Assembly: GCF_945605565.1 (NCBI RefSeq)
Contig: NZ_OX216966.1
Location: forward strand, 186,001-250,000
DNA length: 64,000 nucleotides
From: Paenibacillus dendritiformis
GTDB lineage: Bacteria > Bacillota > Bacilli > Paenibacillales > Paenibacillaceae
Direction of reading: 5' to 3'
Shown here: piece after piece, positions 61,736 through 64,000 of the stretch
Numbering within the stretch: position 1 is the first letter of the stretch
Layout of the letters: the number at the start of each line of letters is the position of its first letter
Program-made: the position numbers and the translations under genes
The notes under the pieces: model-generated
The model's database searches: none
The model's input: the letters and a program-made list of their open reading frames with translations, nothing else
Told to the model about the DNA's origin: nothing

Positions 61736-63406
61736 TTACTTCTTCGGTAGCTCGAACGAGCTCTTCAACGAGACGATAAGATTGAATACGAGACGTCCAT
61801 CCTTCGTATATTTCGGATCCGCATTGAAATAGCCGTGGCGGAAAAATTGATATTTGTCATGGCCCGCGACATCCTTCATATTCGGCTCCACGAAGCCCTG
61901 CTCCACGACCAGCGAAGCCGGATTGATCCGATCGAGGAACGTCGTGTCGCCTTCATCCTCCGTCTCATCCAGAATGAGCGGCTCATACAGCCGGAATTCC
62001 GCCGGAACCGCTTGGGAAGCCTCGACCCAGTGAATCGTTCCCTTCACCTTGCGGCCGGTGAAGCCGCTGCCGCTCTTCGTCTCCGGATCATACGTGCAGC
62101 GCACCTCGACGACTTGGCCGTCGCTGTCCTTGATCACCTCGTTGCACTTGATGAAGTACGCGTGCTTCAAGCGGACTTCATTGCCCGGGAAGAGGCGGAA
62201 ATATTTGCTTGGCGGATTCTCCATGAAGTCGTCCTGCTCAATGTAAATTTCGCGCGAGAACGGAATTTGGCGGATCCCCATCTCCGGATTTTCCGGATTC
62301 ACTTCCGCGTCCAGCCATTCGATCTGGCCTTCCGGATAGTTCGTAATAACGACCTTCAGCGGCTTGAGCACGCCCATCGTGCGCGGCGCCTTCAGCTTCA
62401 AGTCTTCGCGGATGAAATGATCGAGATACTTGGAATCGACCATGCTGTTCCCCTTCGTCACGCCGATCTCCCGGCAGAACGTCCGAATCGATTCCGGCGT
62501 GAAGCCGCGGCGGCGCAAGCCGGAAATGGTCGGCATCCGCGGATCGTCCCAACCGTCCACGATCCCCTCGTCCACGAGCAGCTTCAGCTTCCGCTTGCTC
62601 ATGACCGTATTCGTCATATTGAGGCGCGCGAATTCGTATTGATGCGGCGTAGCCTCCATCTCGCATTCCTGCACGACCCAGTCATACAGCGGACGCTGAT
62701 CCTCGAACTCCAGCGTGCAGATGGAATGGGTAATGCCTTCAATCGCATCCTCCAGCGGATGGGCGAACGCGTACATCGGGTAAATGCACCATTGGTCGCC
62801 GGTGTTATGATGCGTCGCATGCGCGATACGGTAAATGACCGGATCGCGGAGATTGATATTCGGGGAGGCCATGTCGATCTTGGCGCGCAGCACCTTCTCC
62901 CCATTTTGGAACTCGCCGTTCTTCATCCGTTCGAATAAGTCCAGATTCTCCTCGATCGAGCGATCGCGGTACGGGCTGTTCTTCCCCGGCTCGGTCAGCG
63001 TGCCCCGCATCTCCCGCATCTCGTCGGCGCTCAGATCGCAGACGAAGGCTTTGCCCTTTTTGATCAGCAGCACGGCACGCTCATACATCTCGTTAAAATA
63101 ATCGGAGGCGAAATAAAGCCCGTCCCAGTCGAAGCCAAGCCAGCGGACATCCTCCTTGATCGATTCGACGAATTCCGTATCCTCCTTGAGCGGATTCGTG
63201 TCATCGAAGCGGAGATGCGCCCGGCCCTTGAACTCCTTGGCCAGCTCGAAATTCAGGCAAATCGACTTCGCATGCCCGATATGCAAATATCCGTTCGGCT
63301 CGGGCGGGAACCGGGTTACAATCTTCTTCACCCGGCCTTCTTCCAGATCATTCACAATAATATTGCGAATAAAATTCGATGTAGTATTGGGGTTCTCCAC
63401 CAGCAA
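61736..63406 (-). CDS. glnS: Glutaminyl-tRNA synthetase
   Basis: A 556-residue class I synthetase that charges tRNA-Gln directly. The HIGH motif is in [15 protein letters not shown] (residues ~34-48), the amino-acid pocket in [12 protein letters not shown], and the KMSKS-type loop in [12 protein letters not shown] near residue 268; the two beta-barrel anticodon domains follow. Length matches bacterial GlnRS. Possible starts are TTG 63406 or GTG 63400, both just after AAAGG. Many Firmicutes lack GlnRS and use GatCAB transamidation, so the gene is notable. A DsrE-like gene follows on the same strand. Confidence 0.95.
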   Translation of the reverse strand: MLVENPNTTSNFIRNIIVNDLEEGRVKKIVTRFPPEPNGYLHIGHAKSICLNFELAKEFKGRAHLRFDDTNPLKEDTEFVESIKEDVRWLGFDWDGLYFASDYFNEMYERAVLLIKKGKAFVCDLSADEMREMRGTLTEPGKNSPYRDRSIEENLDLFERMKNGEFQNGEKVLRAKIDMASPNINLRDPVIYRIAHATHHNTGDQWCIYPMYAFAHPLEDAIEGITHSICTLEFEDQRPLYDWVVQECEMEATPHQYEFARLNMTNTVMSKRKLKLLVDEGIVDGWDDPRMPTISGLRRRGFTPESIRTFCREIGVTKGNSMVDSKYLDHFIREDLKLKAPRTMGVLKPLKVVITNYPEGQIEWLDAEVNPENPEMGIRQIPFSREIYIEQDDFMENPPSKYFRLFPGNEVRLKHAYFIKCNEVIKDSDGQVVEVRCTYDPETKSGSGFTGRKVKGTIHWVEASQAVPAEFRLYEPLILDETEDEGDTTFLDRINPASLVVEQGFVEPNMKDVAGHDKYQFFRHGYFNADPKYTKDGRLVFNLIVSLKSSFELPKK

Positions 63407-63460
63407 TCAACCTTTCTGTCTAGCGCTTTGTCTATAATATACCCATATCATGGGGGGAGT

Positions 63461-64000
63461 TCAACTCTGATCGGCCGGGAACCAATTCTCGATAAGCGAG
63501 GCATACTCCCGTTCCGAAGCGGCCTGCTGCCGCTCCACGCTCGCGGCCTCCTCCTCCAGGCGCCGAAGCGTCGCCTGAACATGCCGAACCGCCTCTTCCA
63601 CCCGTTCCATCGAACGGTTAATCCGGCCCTGCACCATCCAATCGGTCAGGAATCCATCGAACACGTAGTCGGCGAAGGTAAGCCCCGCGCCGATATCGAC
63701 GGCCTGTGCCGTCTGCCGCAGCTTCTGCACGTCCTCCAACTCCCGTCCGAAGCGGCGCAGCCGGTGATTGGCATTGTTCAGCTCGGCCTTGGCATCGTCA
63801 TACCGATTATGCTTGAGGTAGGTCGCGATCGTCCCGCCGCCGAGCATATCGTACGTTCCCCAATTGCGGGCGGAACGGAACTGTTCCTCGGCCCGCTTCA
63901 GGGCGCGCAGCGCATCGCGTCCCGCCTGGATGGCCTCGTCCAGCTCGCGCTTCTCCATCTGTAGCCGCGCCCGGCCGGAGATGAGCGCATCCAGCTCGGC
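63461..64000 (-). CDS. Coiled-coil protein of unknown function, C-terminal part (cut by window edge)
   Basis: The frame is open through the right edge, so only the last ~179 residues are seen; the internal ATG at 63958 is probably not the start because 14 more codons (AELDALISGRARLQ) continue upstream without a stop. The visible part is strongly helical and charged, with heptad-like stretches (RRFGRELEDVQKLRQTAQAV; RRLEEEAASVERQQAASERE) interrupted by a Gly-rich segment (NWGTYDMLGGGTIATYLKHN). No family was recognised. It ends 55 bp before the glnS start. Confidence 0.7.
   Translation of the reverse strand, partial: AELDALISGRARLQMEKRELDEAIQAGRDALRALKRAEEQFRSARNWGTYDMLGGGTIATYLKHNRYDDAKAELNNANHRLRRFGRELEDVQKLRQTAQAVDIGAGLTFADYVFDGFLTDWMVQGRINRSMERVEEAVRHVQATLRRLEEEAASVERQQAASEREYASLIENWFPADQS

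Overview
The window looks like a chromosomal segment of a Paenibacillus-type Firmicute. Most of it is GC-rich, genes have strong AGGAGG-type ribosome binding sites, lipoproteins carry LxxC lipoboxes, and the regulators are typical of Paenibacillaceae (YesM/YesN two-component pairs, LplB/LplC-type sugar permeases without their own ATPase, LacI and AraC regulators). There is also an ECF transporter, Fni, Fe-S serine dehydratase, WalR- and Fur-type sites and an RRNPP-type peptide-sensing gene pair. No rRNA, tRNA, CRISPR array, intact transposase or prophage gene was found.

1-9.4 kb, nearly all on the minus strand: ECF vitamin transporter genes, fni, sdaAB-sdaAA, an MFS transporter, a Fur-boxed siderophore ABC ATPase (YusV-like), cardiolipin synthase and an orphan TorD-type chaperone. 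9.7-38.3 kb is a large mannoside/oligosaccharide utilisation region. It holds an AraC regulator, a mannose-6-phosphate-isomerase-like fusion, an unusual ROK protein, a GH38-like enzyme, an M24 peptidase, GH38 and GH125 alpha-mannosidases, an LplB/LplC ABC importer with its lipoprotein, a YesN response regulator with a YesM kinase (plus the truncated remains of a second kinase), and a second ABC sugar importer with a LacI regulator. Inside this region, at 32.26-33.72 kb, lies the most interesting locus. An XRE-TPR receptor overlaps a small exported peptide gene whose product carries tandem IGTGW repeats, which is the layout of an RRNPP quorum-sensing pair.

38.5-44.8 kb is a three-gene RND efflux operon (permease, adaptor, secreted protein). 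44.8-46.1 kb is non-coding and carries a second copy of the composite repeat found at 17.6-18.4 kb. Each composite is two ~170-bp MITE-like elements flanking a shared core. 46.1-53.6 kb holds a HAMP-type two-component pair, an OsmC-like protein, a WalR-boxed NlpC/P60 endopeptidase, a sugar isomerase/oxidoreductase pair and a tyrosine phosphatase.

53.7-59.9 kb is conspicuously AT-rich and probably acquired. It encodes a large sensor kinase, an OmpR-type regulator, an MFS transporter behind a cre-like site, and two small membrane proteins. The end of the window carries non-coding structured sequence, a small haem-oxidase-like membrane protein, a DsrE/YedF-like protein, glnS (unusual for a Gram-positive) and the C-terminal part of a coiled-coil protein running off the edge.
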